Assembly: GCA_046346965.1 (NCBI GenBank)
Contig: JAXMHB010000003.1
Location: 345,421-409,420, forward strand
Source of the DNA: JAXMHB01 sp046346965
Lineage (GTDB): Bacteria; Pseudomonadota; Gammaproteobacteria; Xanthomonadales; SZUA-5
Direction: 5' to 3'
DNA length: 64,000 nt
In this document: piece by piece, positions 43,858-52,627 of the stretch
Layout: every line of letters starts with the position of its first letter
Numbering within the stretch: position 1 is the stretch's first letter
Program-made: the position numbers and the translations under genes
The notes under the pieces: model-generated
What the model was told of the DNA's origin: nothing
The model's input: only the letters and a program-made list of their open reading frames with translations
Database searches by the model: none

Positions 43858-45282
43858 TCAGGCTGCCTGCGCGTAGCGCGTGGCCGGCAGACCGATCGTG
43901 GGCGCCTCGCCGTACCAGTGCAGATCGCGGGCGAGCGCTGCGACCTCGCCGATGATCAACAGCGCGGGCGATGCCAGCCCGTGCGCAGCGGCCAGCGCCG
44001 GCAGCTCGTCCAGTACGCCGCTGATCACCCGCTGCTCGCCGCGCGTGCCGTTCTCGATCAGCGCGATCGGCGTGCCGGGCGCGCGGCCGTGGGCGAGCAG
44101 GCGCTCGCGCAGCGTGCCGAGCACGGCGCCGGCCATGTACACGGCCAGCGTCTGCCGATCGGCGGCCAGCGCCGCCCAGTCCAGGCGATCGACCGAGCGC
44201 GCACAGTGCGCAGTGACCAGCCGCACCGATTGCGCGTGATCGCGATGGGTGAGCGGAATGCCGGCGTAGGCGGCGCATGCGCTGGCGGCAGTCAGTCCCG
44301 GCACCACCGAGTACGCAATGCCGGCGGCACGCAGCGCCTGCAGCTCCTCGCCGCCGCGTCCGAAGATGAAAGGATCGCCACCCTTCAGGCGCACGACCAC
44401 CTGGCCGCGGCGCGCGTGCTCGATCAGCAACGCGTGGATCTCGGCCTGCGGCGTATGCGCGCCGCCACCGCGCTTGCCCACATCGATGCGCTCGGCATCG
44501 CGCCGCGCCAGCGCCAGGATCTCCTCACTGACCAGCTGATCGTGCAGGATCACATCGGCGCGCTGCAGCGCGCGCAGGCCATCCAGCGTCAGCAACCCCG
44601 GCGCACCCGGCCCGGCGCCGACCAGGATGACCTCGCCCGCCGGCGCCGCGCCGGCGCGCGCCAGCAACTGCTCCAACGCGCGCTCGGCCTCCGCCGGGCG
44701 GCCGTTGGCGACCTGCTGCGCCACCGCGCCCTCCAGCAGCGCGCCGTAGAACTCGCGGCGCGCGCGCAGATCCGGAAAACGTCGCCGGATACGCTCGCGC
44801 CAGCGCTCCAACAGGCCGGCGAGCGTGCCCAGCGTCGGCGCCAGCAAGCGCTCGATGCGCTCTCGCACCGAGCGCGCCAGCATCGGCGCGCTGCCCGCCG
44901 AGGAGATCGCCACCAGCAGCGGCGAACGGTCGATCACCGCCGGCACCTGGAAGCTGGACAGCGCCGCGTCGTCGACCACGTTGATCCACAACTGCCGCTG
45001 CGCCGCCGCGTCGGCAATGCGCCGGTGCAAGGCACCATCGTCGGTGGCCGCGATCACCAGCCAGACGCCGTCCAGTTGCTGCGGGCAAAAGGTCAGCGCA
45101 CGGTGACTGAGCCGCCCGTCGCGCGCCTGCTCGCGCAGCCAGGGCGACAAGCGCTCCGCCACCACATGCACCACGGCGCCGCTGTCGAGCAGCATCCGAA
45201 TCTTGCGCTCCGCCACATGACCGCCACCGACGACGAGCACGCAGCGGTCTTTCAAATCGGCAAACAGCGGATACAGGCGCAT
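43858..45282 (-). CDS. cysG: Siroheme synthase (trifunctional CysG)
   Basis: Enzyme of 474 residues that turns uroporphyrinogen III into sirohaem for sulfite and nitrite reductases. The N-terminal CysG-B/Met8 part (1-210) has an NAD-binding VLVVGGGHVAERKIRML and catalytic Asp in NVVDDAALSSFQVPAVIDRS; it does dehydrogenation and Fe insertion. The C-terminal SUMT part (about 220-465) has VGAGPGAPGLLTLDGLRAL, LKGGDPFIFGRGGEEL, and GIPLTHRDHAQSV. Length and order are those of E. coli CysG. It is isolated between two repeat loci with no assimilatory genes adjacent. Confidence 0.95.
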   Translation of the reverse strand: MRLYPLFADLKDRCVLVVGGGHVAERKIRMLLDSGAVVHVVAERLSPWLREQARDGRLSHRALTFCPQQLDGVWLVIAATDDGALHRRIADAAAQRQLWINVVDDAALSSFQVPAVIDRSPLLVAISSAGSAPMLARSVRERIERLLAPTLGTLAGLLERWRERIRRRFPDLRARREFYGALLEGAVAQQVANGRPAEAERALEQLLARAGAAPAGEVILVGAGPGAPGLLTLDGLRALQRADVILHDQLVSEEILALARRDAERIDVGKRGGGAHTPQAEIHALLIEHARRGQVVVRLKGGDPFIFGRGGEELQALRAAGIAYSVVPGLTAASACAAYAGIPLTHRDHAQSVRLVTAHCARSVDRLDWAALAADRQTLAVYMAGAVLGTLRERLLAHGRAPGTPIALIENGTRGEQRVISGVLDELPALAAAHGLASPALLIIGEVAALARDLHWYGEAPTIGLPATRYAQAA

Positions 45283-45359
45283 CGGACGGATCCCCGGACG
45301 GACGCCTCATCCTATGGACGTGTAGACGTCCGCAAGAAATGAGCGCCAGGGCCTAGCTT

Positions 45360-45600
45360 ATGCCGGATGGGCATAAGGGACGAGGGGCGAAGGGCAGCGC
45401 CTGCGCGGCGCAGCCGCGCGCTGGCCGGAGCGCCCGGCGGCTATGCCGACGGGCCGGATCGAGGGCACGAAAAGGCTCGCAGGCCAGGAGCCTGTGTCAA
45501 GCACCAAACCACCATGGCAGTGCTTCGCTTTTGGCTTCAAGCTCCTGCGTGCCCTCGTGCCCTCCGCTCTGCTTAAGCGCGCCCTCGTGCTCTTGCGCTC
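45360..45600. repeat. Intergenic repeat family B, MITE-like element copy 2
   Basis: Related to the element at 36007: both have CGAGGGGCG then AGGGCAGCG, then CCGGAGCGCCCG, an ATGCCG-centred hairpin, CGGGCCGGATCGAGGGCACG, AAAAGGCTCGCA, and on the right GCGTGCCCTCGTGCCCTCCG. Here GAGGGCAC occurs once instead of four times, the middle 60 bases differ, and the terminal inverted repeats are eroded. It fills the gap between cysG and the GST gene, and touches the GST stop codon. Confidence 0.75.
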
Positions 45601-46231
45601 AGGCCCACTCACTCAAGCCTTCGCGTTCGTACAGCGTCTTGAAGCTGGGCAGAGCCTTCATGCGTGCGGCGAGGGCGGCCAGGGCGGGCCATTCGGTGGC
45701 TGGCTTGGGCATGTTGCGCGACCAGCGCATCAGCATGGTAGCCAGGAAATCGGCGGCGCTGCGCTGTTCGCCACAGAGGTAGGGGCCACGAGTCGCCAAG
45801 TGCGCGTCCAGGCGGTCAAACACTGCTTCGATACGCGCTTGCGCCAGCGCCTTGGTGGCGTCGGCATGCGCCTCGCCAGCGCCCTCGTGCGGGTAGAACC
45901 AGAGGCGGAAGGCGGGCTGCAGCGTGTTGGCCAGGTGCAGCACCCACTGCAGGTACACGGCGCGCTCCGGCGTACCCGGCGCCGGGGCCAGATGGGCGTC
46001 CGGGTGACGCTCGGCGAGCAGCAGCACCAGCGCGGCGCATTCGGCCACCGGTTGGCCGTCGACGATCAGCGTCGGCACCACGCCATTCGGGTTCAAGGCC
46101 AGGTAGTCGGCGCGCTTGTGTTCGCCTTCCTGCAGGTTCAACCGGCGCAGTTCGTGCGGGACATCGAGTTCGATCAACAGCCAGTGCACCACCAAACTGG
46201 CGGCGCCGGGCGAGTAATAGAGCGCGTACAT
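45599..46231 (-). CDS. Glutathione S-transferase
   Basis: Cytosolic GST-fold protein of 210 residues. N-terminal thioredoxin-like domain: MYALYYSPGAASLVVHWLL with Ser in the position of the catalytic residue, then NPNGVVPTLIVDGQPVAECA with the cis-Pro and the Glu/Ser glutathione-binding site replaced by Glu-Cys. C-terminal helical domain from about 85 with LCGEQRSAADFLATMLM. Substrate unknown. Start at 46231 was chosen because the frame upstream lacks the fold; upstream lies a strong terminator-like hairpin 90 bases away. Confidence 0.88.
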   Translation of the reverse strand: MYALYYSPGAASLVVHWLLIELDVPHELRRLNLQEGEHKRADYLALNPNGVVPTLIVDGQPVAECAALVLLLAERHPDAHLAPAPGTPERAVYLQWVLHLANTLQPAFRLWFYPHEGAGEAHADATKALAQARIEAVFDRLDAHLATRGPYLCGEQRSAADFLATMLMRWSRNMPKPATEWPALAALAARMKALPSFKTLYEREGLSEWA

Positions 46232-46321
46232 GCTCGTCCTGTGTCTCTGGGAGGAAGCACGGAGTCTATCGCCCGCAGCAGCGGACCTCAGCCCGCGCCG
46301 TCGGCCGGCCGGGCGACAGGC

Positions 46322-46361
46322 AAAAAAAACCGCAGCGGTCACGGGGGAGCGACCGCTGCGG
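46322..46361 (-). terminator. Strong intrinsic terminator upstream of the GST gene
   Basis: On the minus strand CCGCAGCGGTC, a ten-base loop and GACCGCTGCGG are followed by eight T. This is the best intrinsic terminator in the window. No annotated minus-strand gene lies to its right for more than 2.6 kb, so it must end either a small RNA or a leader transcript of the GST gene, whose start codon is 91 bases further on. Confidence 0.85.
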
Positions 46362-46480
46362 CGTTTGGAAGGGATTGCGCCCGTGGCGACGGGGTGCCCA
46401 CTGATCCAGCCTAGTCCGAGAGAGTGACCCGATCAGTGAGCTGAGCGCCTTCCCGATGAGTTAAATGTCCGTCGGGCGCC
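46322..46480 (-). ncRNA. Candidate small RNA or regulatory leader ahead of GST gene
   Basis: Inferred only from the orphan terminator: a transcript on the minus strand must enter it from the right, and the 120-180 bases before it are unique and not part of the repeat family that starts near 46550. A short hairpin (GGGCACCCCGTCGCCACGGG region, 46381-46405) precedes the terminator. No good promoter was recognised and no known RNA family was recognised. Confidence 0.25.
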
Positions 46481-46549
46481 GAATGTCTCACCTGGGGCCA
46501 CTTTTCCCGACGAACGGTAGGAAAACGGGCATTAGAGGCCCGCTTGGGG

Positions 46550-46906
46550 GCGGAGGAGCAGAAGCGGGGCAAGGGGCGGGGGGCGGGGGGCGGGGGACCA
46601 GCCATGCGGCGCTTGCGCGGCGATGTCGCCGGTACGACTTCCTGCGCGAGTCAGCGCGCCCGAGGCGAGACATGGAGCCTTGCCAATCAGAAGAGCGGAG
46701 GAGCATAAGCGGGGCAAGGGGGCGGGGGACCAGCCATGCGGCGCCTGCGCGGCGATGTCGCCGGTACGACTTCCTGCGCGAGTCAGCGCGCCCGAGGCGA
46801 GACATGGGGCTTTCCAAACACAAGTGCGGAGAAGCAGAAGCGGGGCAAGGGCCGCGGGACCAGCCATGCGGCGCCTGCGCGGCGATGTCGCCGGTACGGT
46901 GGCGCT
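46550..46906. repeat. Intergenic repeat family A, locus 3 (tandem ~131-base array)
   Basis: Three units, aligned at GGACCAGCCATGCGGCGC (46595, 46727, 46857), repeat with spacings of 132 and 130 bases; the third is truncated before the cyclophilin gene. Each contains CGGCGATGTCGCCGGTACG with an inner CGGCGA/TCGCCG palindrome and ends in a GGAGGAGCAGAAGCGGGGC-type segment. Homologous to the 43.4 kb array but with a distinct middle. Confidence 0.9.
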
Positions 46907-47002
46907 GAGTCGCCCCCATCGTCTTCAGTCGCCTCGGTCAGCGCTCGTGCCGAGGCGGCGTCCTGTCTTATCCTCGCCGCTTCTCGCTTGCTGGATCGCC
47001 TC

Positions 47003-47953
47003 ATGTACCTACGCTGCCTGCTGGCTGTCTCCCTGCTGTGCCTGGCCGCCGCGCTGCCGGCACAGAACACGCGCGTGCTTCTCGATACCGATCGCGGCCC
47101 GCTGCTGGTCGAGTTGGACACGGTGCGGGCGCCGATCACCAGCGCCAACTTCCTGCGCTATGTGGACGAGGGCACCTACAACAACACGCTGATCCACCGC
47201 GTGGTGTCGAACTTCGTCGTCCAGGGCGGTGGCTTCAAGGCCGATGGATCCCCGGTGACCCGCTTCAGCGCGATCGCCAGCGAGCGCAACAACGGCCTGC
47301 TGAACACGCCGGGCACCATCGCGATGGCGCTGTCGGGCAATCCACCGAACACCGCCAGCGCTACCAGTGATTTCTTCTTCAACACCGGCAACAACACCAA
47401 TCTGAACGGCAACTTCACCGTCTTCGGCAAGCTGGTGTTCGGTTCGAAGACGCTGGCTGGCATCAACACGACGCCGCTGTTCGCCAACTCGGAGCAGCCG
47501 GTGCGCATTCCGCTGCTGAAGCGCGCCGTCCGCGTGGCCGCCGACGAGTTTCCGATCCTGCCGCTGCACACCGGCACCTGGTACGACCCGGCCAACGCCG
47601 GCAAGGGCTTCTTCCTGGAAATCGCGCAACCGTCCGGCACCGAGAACGGCCCGCTGCTGGTGGTGTCCTGGTACGACTTCTACCAGGGCAAGCAGATCTG
47701 GCTGGTGGGTCTGGCCAGCTTCAACTGGGGCGCCACCTCGGTGGAAGTGCCGGTGCAGATCAGCGAAGGCGGCCAGTTCGGCAGCGCCTTCCAGGCCGCC
47801 CAAGTCACCAGCAACCCGAATTGGGGTCGACTGACGGTGCGTTTCGTCGGCTGCGACGCCGGCGCCTTCAGCTACACCTCGATCTACGGCAACGGCAGCA
47901 TCCCGGTGCGCAGCCTGACGCTGCCGACCAACGAGAGCTGCGTGGGCAACTGA
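47003..47953 (+). CDS. Secreted cyclophilin-type peptidylprolyl isomerase with extra domain
   Basis: Protein of 316 residues with signal peptide (LRCLLAVSLLCLAAALPAQ). Cyclophilin domain at about 25-185: LLDTDRGPLLVELDTVRAPI, NFLRYVDEGTYNNTLIHRVV, NFVVQGGGFK (catalytic Phe/Gln region), and TIAMALSGNPPNTASATSDF then FFNTGNNTNL. The C-terminal 130 residues start HTGTWYDPANAGKGFFLEIA and carry an Asp-Tyr-rich domain also seen in the esterase at 49929. The long ORF that includes it upstream is repeat DNA. It should fold periplasmic or extracellular proteins. Confidence 0.9.
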   Translation: MYLRCLLAVSLLCLAAALPAQNTRVLLDTDRGPLLVELDTVRAPITSANFLRYVDEGTYNNTLIHRVVSNFVVQGGGFKADGSPVTRFSAIASERNNGLLNTPGTIAMALSGNPPNTASATSDFFFNTGNNTNLNGNFTVFGKLVFGSKTLAGINTTPLFANSEQPVRIPLLKRAVRVAADEFPILPLHTGTWYDPANAGKGFFLEIAQPSGTENGPLLVVSWYDFYQGKQIWLVGLASFNWGATSVEVPVQISEGGQFGSAFQAAQVTSNPNWGRLTVRFVGCDAGAFSYTSIYGNGSIPVRSLTLPTNESCVGN

Positions 47954-48070
47954 GCGCGACGCGACGCTCCATCGGGAAGATCTGGGCCCGCCTTTTTTGC
48001 ATTTCGATTCACATTCTGGCACAATGCCAGACAGCGACGGGGGATCCCTACTTATTTCTTGGAGAATGGA

Positions 48071-48973
48071 ATGCGTGTTGCTGGTTATGCTGTTGCCTTG
48101 ATGGCTTTTGCTTGGTCGACAAGTGCCGTCGCGACCGAATGGATTCGGTGCGATACCTGCTCTCCGGACGAAGCCGCATCGCTGGTTCTAGCTGGTTTCG
48201 CACCTTACGAGCGGGCCGTAATGAATCCGGCGCAAGGCTGGGCGAAAAAATTCTATATCGAACGGCAAATGCAGGGGCCCGGTTGCGATCCTCTTCGCGG
48301 GCAACAGGGGGCACTCGCATCAAAGCCGAAGGAAGACTGCATTTTGCGAAATGTGGCTACCGAGATTGCGCTGGCGCAAGACGATCAGGAATTCGCTGAT
48401 ACATGGGCGGCGTTGTACCGAGCCTCCAATGGCAGCATGAAAGTGGACACCGTGGTATCGGTAAATAACCTGAATCTGCCGTACTGCCCGGAGACCGACT
48501 GCGTGCGTGGCGGCAGGTCAGCATATGATGTCGTACGCTCTGCCAGCGTCGAAACCGACGTCCGGAACGCGATTGCGAGAATACTAAATTCAATCAGCGC
48601 GATCGGTCGCATTATGGACTGGGCAGTAACTGCAGCTCATGTCATTATTGGCGGCGGCGATGTTGCAATCATCTCGGTTCTCGTAGAGTTTGAGGATGGC
48701 TCGCACGCAGTCTATGTATTCAATAGTCAGACCAACCCGAATGGAGAACGCACGGAGGCGCGCGATCCGGCTGGGAACGACATCATGACTCCCGACAATG
48801 CATGGCGTTTTGTCGGAACTCACAGTTTCCCCAATTCGGCACTCGCTGGAAACTTTCTCGATCACGCCAGCAGAATTCCTGGCGTCGAAGTGCCCAATGG
48901 AATAATCAGCATCAACGGCCAGGTGCGGTGCACGTGGAACAACGGTACGCTAAATTGCCGAGGCGGATACTGA
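48071..48973 (+). CDS. GC-poor exported protein of unknown function
   Basis: Protein of 300 residues with a signal peptide (VAGYAVALMAFAWSTSAVA) and GGAG six bases before the ATG. Cysteines occur in CDTCSPDEAASLVLAGF, a PYCPETDC segment and a terminal RCTWNNGTLNCRGGY, implying disulfides. Near the middle is a hydrophobic stretch (IDW-like MDWAVTAAHVIIGGGDVAII). GC content is clearly below the neighbours, close to half, suggesting transfer. I recognise no family; a six-base stem with CAA loop is at 48016-48030 in front of it. Confidence 0.7.
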   Translation: MRVAGYAVALMAFAWSTSAVATEWIRCDTCSPDEAASLVLAGFAPYERAVMNPAQGWAKKFYIERQMQGPGCDPLRGQQGALASKPKEDCILRNVATEIALAQDDQEFADTWAALYRASNGSMKVDTVVSVNNLNLPYCPETDCVRGGRSAYDVVRSASVETDVRNAIARILNSISAIGRIMDWAVTAAHVIIGGGDVAIISVLVEFEDGSHAVYVFNSQTNPNGERTEARDPAGNDIMTPDNAWRFVGTHSFPNSALAGNFLDHASRIPGVEVPNGIISINGQVRCTWNNGTLNCRGGY

Positions 48974-49052
48974 AGGTTCTGACGTCGAGCGTGAGTATGC
49001 ACTTCGGCAAGTGATAGTAAGCGGCCATTAACGTGGCATGCACAAGGCCGAC

Positions 49053-49787
49053 TCAGACATTCAACCAGCGCCCGCCGTCCACCCGCAGTACCTGACCGGT
49101 GACATAGCCGGCGTCGCGCAGCAGGAACAGCGCGGCGCCGGCCAGATCCTCAGGCTCCCCCTGGCGTTTCAGCGCGGTGCGCTCGATCACCGTGTTGAGC
49201 GACTCCGCCTTCTCCGGGTTGGTGGACCAGAGGATGTTGCCGGCCGCGATGGCGTTGACGCGCACCTCGGGGCCGAGTTCGCGCGCCAGCCCGTAGGTCA
49301 GCGCCACCAGCGCTGCCTTCGCCATGCAGTAGGGCAGATAGCGCGCCAGCGGACGTTCGGCGTAAATGTCGACCAGATTGACGATCGCTCCGCGCGCTGC
49401 GCGCAGGGCCGGGGCGGCGGCTTGTGCCAGGAACAGCGGCGCGCGCGCATTGGTGGCCATCAGGTCGGCAAACTGCGCCTCGCTGATCTGGTCCAGTGGC
49501 GTCGGATAGAAGCTGGACGCGTTGTTGACCAGCGCATCCAGCCGGCCGTAGTGCGCCAAGGCCTGCGGGACTAGCGCCTGGGTGGCGGGCAGATCGTTGA
49601 GATCGGCCTGCAACGCCAGCGTGCTGCCGGGGCGCAGCGCCTCCAGCTCTGACTGCAGTGCCCGCATCTCGTCTGCCGAGTGGCGGTAATGCAGCGCCAG
49701 ATCGTAGCCGGCGCCATGCAGTCGGCGGGCGATGGTGGCGCCGACGCGGCGCGCGGCGCCAGTGATCAAGACGACAGGGCGATCCAT
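49053..49787 (-). CDS. Pteridine reductase-like short-chain dehydrogenase
   Basis: SDR-fold reductase of 244 residues. The cofactor motif is VVLITGAARRVGATIARRL, with the Arg-rich form TGAARRVG typical of pteridine reductases; the catalytic Tyr and Lys are in YLPYCMAKAALVAL, the Asn-Ala strand in ALVNNASSFYPTPLD, and the Ser in the loop is replaced by Asp (NLVDIYAERP), again as in pteridine reductases. It likely reduces dihydropterins or dihydrofolate with NADPH. No ribosome site is evident. Divergent from the esterase. Confidence 0.83.
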   Translation of the reverse strand: MDRPVVLITGAARRVGATIARRLHGAGYDLALHYRHSADEMRALQSELEALRPGSTLALQADLNDLPATQALVPQALAHYGRLDALVNNASSFYPTPLDQISEAQFADLMATNARAPLFLAQAAAPALRAARGAIVNLVDIYAERPLARYLPYCMAKAALVALTYGLARELGPEVRVNAIAAGNILWSTNPEKAESLNTVIERTALKRQGEPEDLAGAALFLLRDAGYVTGQVLRVDGGRWLNV

Positions 49788-49928
49788 CGGAGACACTCGG
49801 GGCGAGAGGGCGCGATCATCGCACGCGGACTGTGAGCGCGTTGCCGTCAACCAATCCCCTGCCGCCGCGTTTGCCAGCGGCAGGATGTCACCTGGGCCAC
49901 GGAAGGCCCACCCACCGCCAGGATCGCC

Positions 49929-52280
49929 ATGCGTCGCCTGATCTTTCTGCTGCTGCTCTGCCTCGGTCTGCCCGCGCTGGCCGCGGCGCCCGCCTCCGGC
50001 TTGTACTACGACCGCACGCGCGCCGGTCATGGCCTGGATCTGCAGGTCGTAGGCGACCAGATCTACGGCACCTTCTACACCTTCGAGCGCGATGGCCAGC
50101 CGATCTGGTATCTGATCAGCGGGCCCTTTGCCGGCGACAGCGGCACGCTGACCTTGAGCGAGTACCGCTTTGATGCCGCGCCGTCTCCGGCCGCGCGCGT
50201 GGTCGCCAGCTACCCCGGCGCCACCCTGACGCGGGTGGCGAGCGATTCCAGCTGTGGCGATGGCAGCAGTCGACCGGATGCGCGCGAGCGCTACGATTTT
50301 CGCTTCAGCATCGCTGGCGAAGCCCTGCGCTGGTGCCTGGAGCCGATCGTGCCGCCCAGCGGTGCGGCGGAATCGGCGCTATCGGGCAGCTGGTACGCGG
50401 GTGAGTCCGACATCGGCTGGGGCTTGATCAGCTACTGGTTCGGGTCGCCAGGTGCGGTCAGCGCCTTCCACACGCTGTACGTCTACGACGGCGAGGGCAT
50501 GCCGCGCTGGGCCTACGCCGGTGGCCCGGCCCCCAGCACCGAGTACAGCGGCGCCTTCCAGTTTGCTCGCGGCTATTGCCGCAGCTGTGCCGCCAGCCCC
50601 CTGCAGCCGCAGGCTGCCGGCAGCGTCAGCCTGCGGCTGGTGACGCCGCGCAATGACGTCGATGACAACCGCATCGCCTTCGATCTGAGCTATCCCTACG
50701 GCAACGGGGGCCGCTATGCGCGCACCGAGCGCCCTTTGCGCCTGCTGACGCGGGCGCCGACGCCTCCGGCGGTGGCTGCCACCCGCGAGGGTCTGGTCCG
50801 CGGCACCGAACTCGGCGCCGGCATCGTGCGCTTTGCCGGCATTCCCTACGTGGCGCCGCCGCTGGGCAGCCTGCGCTGGCGCGCGCCGCAAGCCGCGCCG
50901 GCGCGCACGCAGCCGCTGCTCGCCAGCGAGCTGCTCGGAGGCTGTCCGCAAAAGGCGGTCAGCGATGGCCTCTACGACAGCAGCGTGCGCTTCCGCAGCG
51001 AGGACTGCCTGCAGCTCAATGTGTGGACGCCGGCGCTGCGCGAGGGCGCCCAGCGGCCGGTGATGGTGTGGATACACGGCGGCGGGCTGGTGCAAGGCTC
51101 GGCGGTGGAGCTGCGCCCGGATGGTTCGCCGGTCTACGACGGCGCCAAGCTTGCCGACGACGGCGTGGTGCTGGTCAGCATCAACTATCGACTGGGTCCG
51201 CTGGGTTTTATGGCGATGCGCGAATTCAACGCCGAGGCGCCCGACTATCCCAGCGCCGGCAACTACGGCCTGCTCGACCAGATCGCCGCGTTGCGCTGGG
51301 TGCAGGCGAACATCGCGGCCTTCGGAGGCGATCCGAATCGCGTCACCATTTTCGGCGAGTCAGCCGGTGGCCTGTCCACCTGCGCGCTGCTCGCCAGCCC
51401 GCTGGCGCGCGGACTGTTCCAGCGCGCCATCATGGAAAGCGGCGGCTGTCTGCGCAGCCTGCCGGCACTCGACGCCAGCGCCACCTCGGCCTATGCCCAG
51501 GGCGAGCGCGTGCAGGCCGCGGCGGGCTGCCAGAACGCCAGCGACCGCAAGGCCTGCGTGCGCGCCGCCAGCTGGGAGAGCCTGATCGAGGTCAGCAATC
51601 CCACCGTCGGTTTTGGCCGCACGGGCGAGAAGTTCGGACTGATCGAGGACGACTACAGCCTGCTGGAAGGACCGGGCATCGCGGTGCAGATGGGCCGCGC
51701 CGCCGCGGTGCCGCTGATTGCCGGCATCAATGCCGATGAGATGACCGTGCTGCTGCCCACCAGCGGCCGCCCACAGACGGTGGCCGAGTATGAGGCCTTG
51801 GTACGCAGCACTTTCCCGGCGCTGTACCCGCAGGTGCTGGAGCTGTATCCGGCCAGCGCCTATCCGCAGCCCTGGTATGCCTATGCCGATCTGCTGGACG
51901 ACCTGCAGTTCGCCTGCCCGAACGCCGCCTACACCCGCAACCATGCGGCCTTTGACCGGCCAACCTGGCGCTACGTCTATACCCACGTGTTTGCCAACGC
52001 CAGTGCAATCTATGGGGCATTCCACGGCGCGGAACTGGCGTTCGTGTTCGGGCCGATCAACGGCGCCAGCAGCGCCGAAGCCGATCTCGCCGCGCAGATG
52101 CAGCGCTACTGGACGCGCTTCGCCGCCACCGGCGATCCCAACGGCGGCAGCGATCCGACGTGGCCGCGGCGTTTGCAGAACGACGATGTCGCCATCGAAT
52201 TCGACGACCTCCGGCGCGGACTGCTCCCCAACTATCGCAAGTCCTACTGCGATTTCTGGAGCCGCTATGTGACGTTCTAG
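49929..52280 (+). CDS. Secreted carboxylesterase (type B) with N-terminal module
   Basis: Exported esterase of 783 residues. Signal peptide (LIFLLLLCLGLPALAAA), then two related beta-rich modules: LYYDRTRAGHGLDLQVVGDQ (about 25-130) and GSWYAGESDIGWGLISYWFG (about 155-275). The type-B esterase domain runs from about 280 to the end: EDCLQLNVWTP, oxyanion loop VWIHGGGLVQGS, nucleophile Ser478 in FGESAGGLSTCA, acidic residue in INADEMTVL, and His in FHGAELAFVFG. The family hydrolyses esters of fatty, aromatic or xenobiotic acids. The modules resemble one in the cyclophilin at 47003. Confidence 0.9.
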   Translation: MRRLIFLLLLCLGLPALAAAPASGLYYDRTRAGHGLDLQVVGDQIYGTFYTFERDGQPIWYLISGPFAGDSGTLTLSEYRFDAAPSPAARVVASYPGATLTRVASDSSCGDGSSRPDARERYDFRFSIAGEALRWCLEPIVPPSGAAESALSGSWYAGESDIGWGLISYWFGSPGAVSAFHTLYVYDGEGMPRWAYAGGPAPSTEYSGAFQFARGYCRSCAASPLQPQAAGSVSLRLVTPRNDVDDNRIAFDLSYPYGNGGRYARTERPLRLLTRAPTPPAVAATREGLVRGTELGAGIVRFAGIPYVAPPLGSLRWRAPQAAPARTQPLLASELLGGCPQKAVSDGLYDSSVRFRSEDCLQLNVWTPALREGAQRPVMVWIHGGGLVQGSAVELRPDGSPVYDGAKLADDGVVLVSINYRLGPLGFMAMREFNAEAPDYPSAGNYGLLDQIAALRWVQANIAAFGGDPNRVTIFGESAGGLSTCALLASPLARGLFQRAIMESGGCLRSLPALDASATSAYAQGERVQAAAGCQNASDRKACVRAASWESLIEVSNPTVGFGRTGEKFGLIEDDYSLLEGPGIAVQMGRAAAVPLIAGINADEMTVLLPTSGRPQTVAEYEALVRSTFPALYPQVLELYPASAYPQPWYAYADLLDDLQFACPNAAYTRNHAAFDRPTWRYVYTHVFANASAIYGAFHGAELAFVFGPINGASSAEADLAAQMQRYWTRFAATGDPNGGSDPTWPRRLQNDDVAIEFDDLRRGLLPNYRKSYCDFWSRYVTF

Positions 52281-52293
52281 GAAACTTGAGCGC

Positions 52294-52612
52294 GGAGGAG
52301 CAAAAGCGGGGCGAGGGTCGGGGGGCGGGGGACCAGCACTGCGACGCCTGCGCGGCACAGTCGCGTGGCGCCAGGCGCGGTCCAAAGGTCTAGCCCGGCC
52401 GTCTGGCCAAGGACTGGTTTGACGCGGCGGACGATTCTGGCCGCAACCCTTCGGGACGGGCTGAATCGGCCACGATACTTGACAGAGTCCGTGTCTCGCC
52501 TTGGGCGCGCTTACTCGGACCGCAAACAGGTACCCGCGACGGTGCACGGAAGCGCGGCAGTGTTGGTCCCCCGACCCCTGACCCCTGCCCCGCTCCTGGC
52601 TCCACGCTCGCC
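52294..52612. repeat. Intergenic repeat family A, locus 4 (inverted pair)
   Basis: Two family A arms face each other: the left (52294-52350) reads GCGGGGC, GGGGGGCGGGGGACCAGCAC; the right (52550-52612) is its reverse complement with differences. Between them 52369-52460 is the inverted match to 17511-17602, and 52473-52598 is a direct match to 17627-17757. Fills the gap between the esterase and the RsbW-like gene, with no gene of its own. Confidence 0.8.
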
Positions 52613-52627
52613 AAAGCTGAGCGCGCC

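Noticed and set aside
46488..46919. Repeat-peptide open frames (SRLGRADSRRKSYRRHRR)
   Set aside because: Produced by the 131-base array; same peptide in different frames shows that it is not coding.
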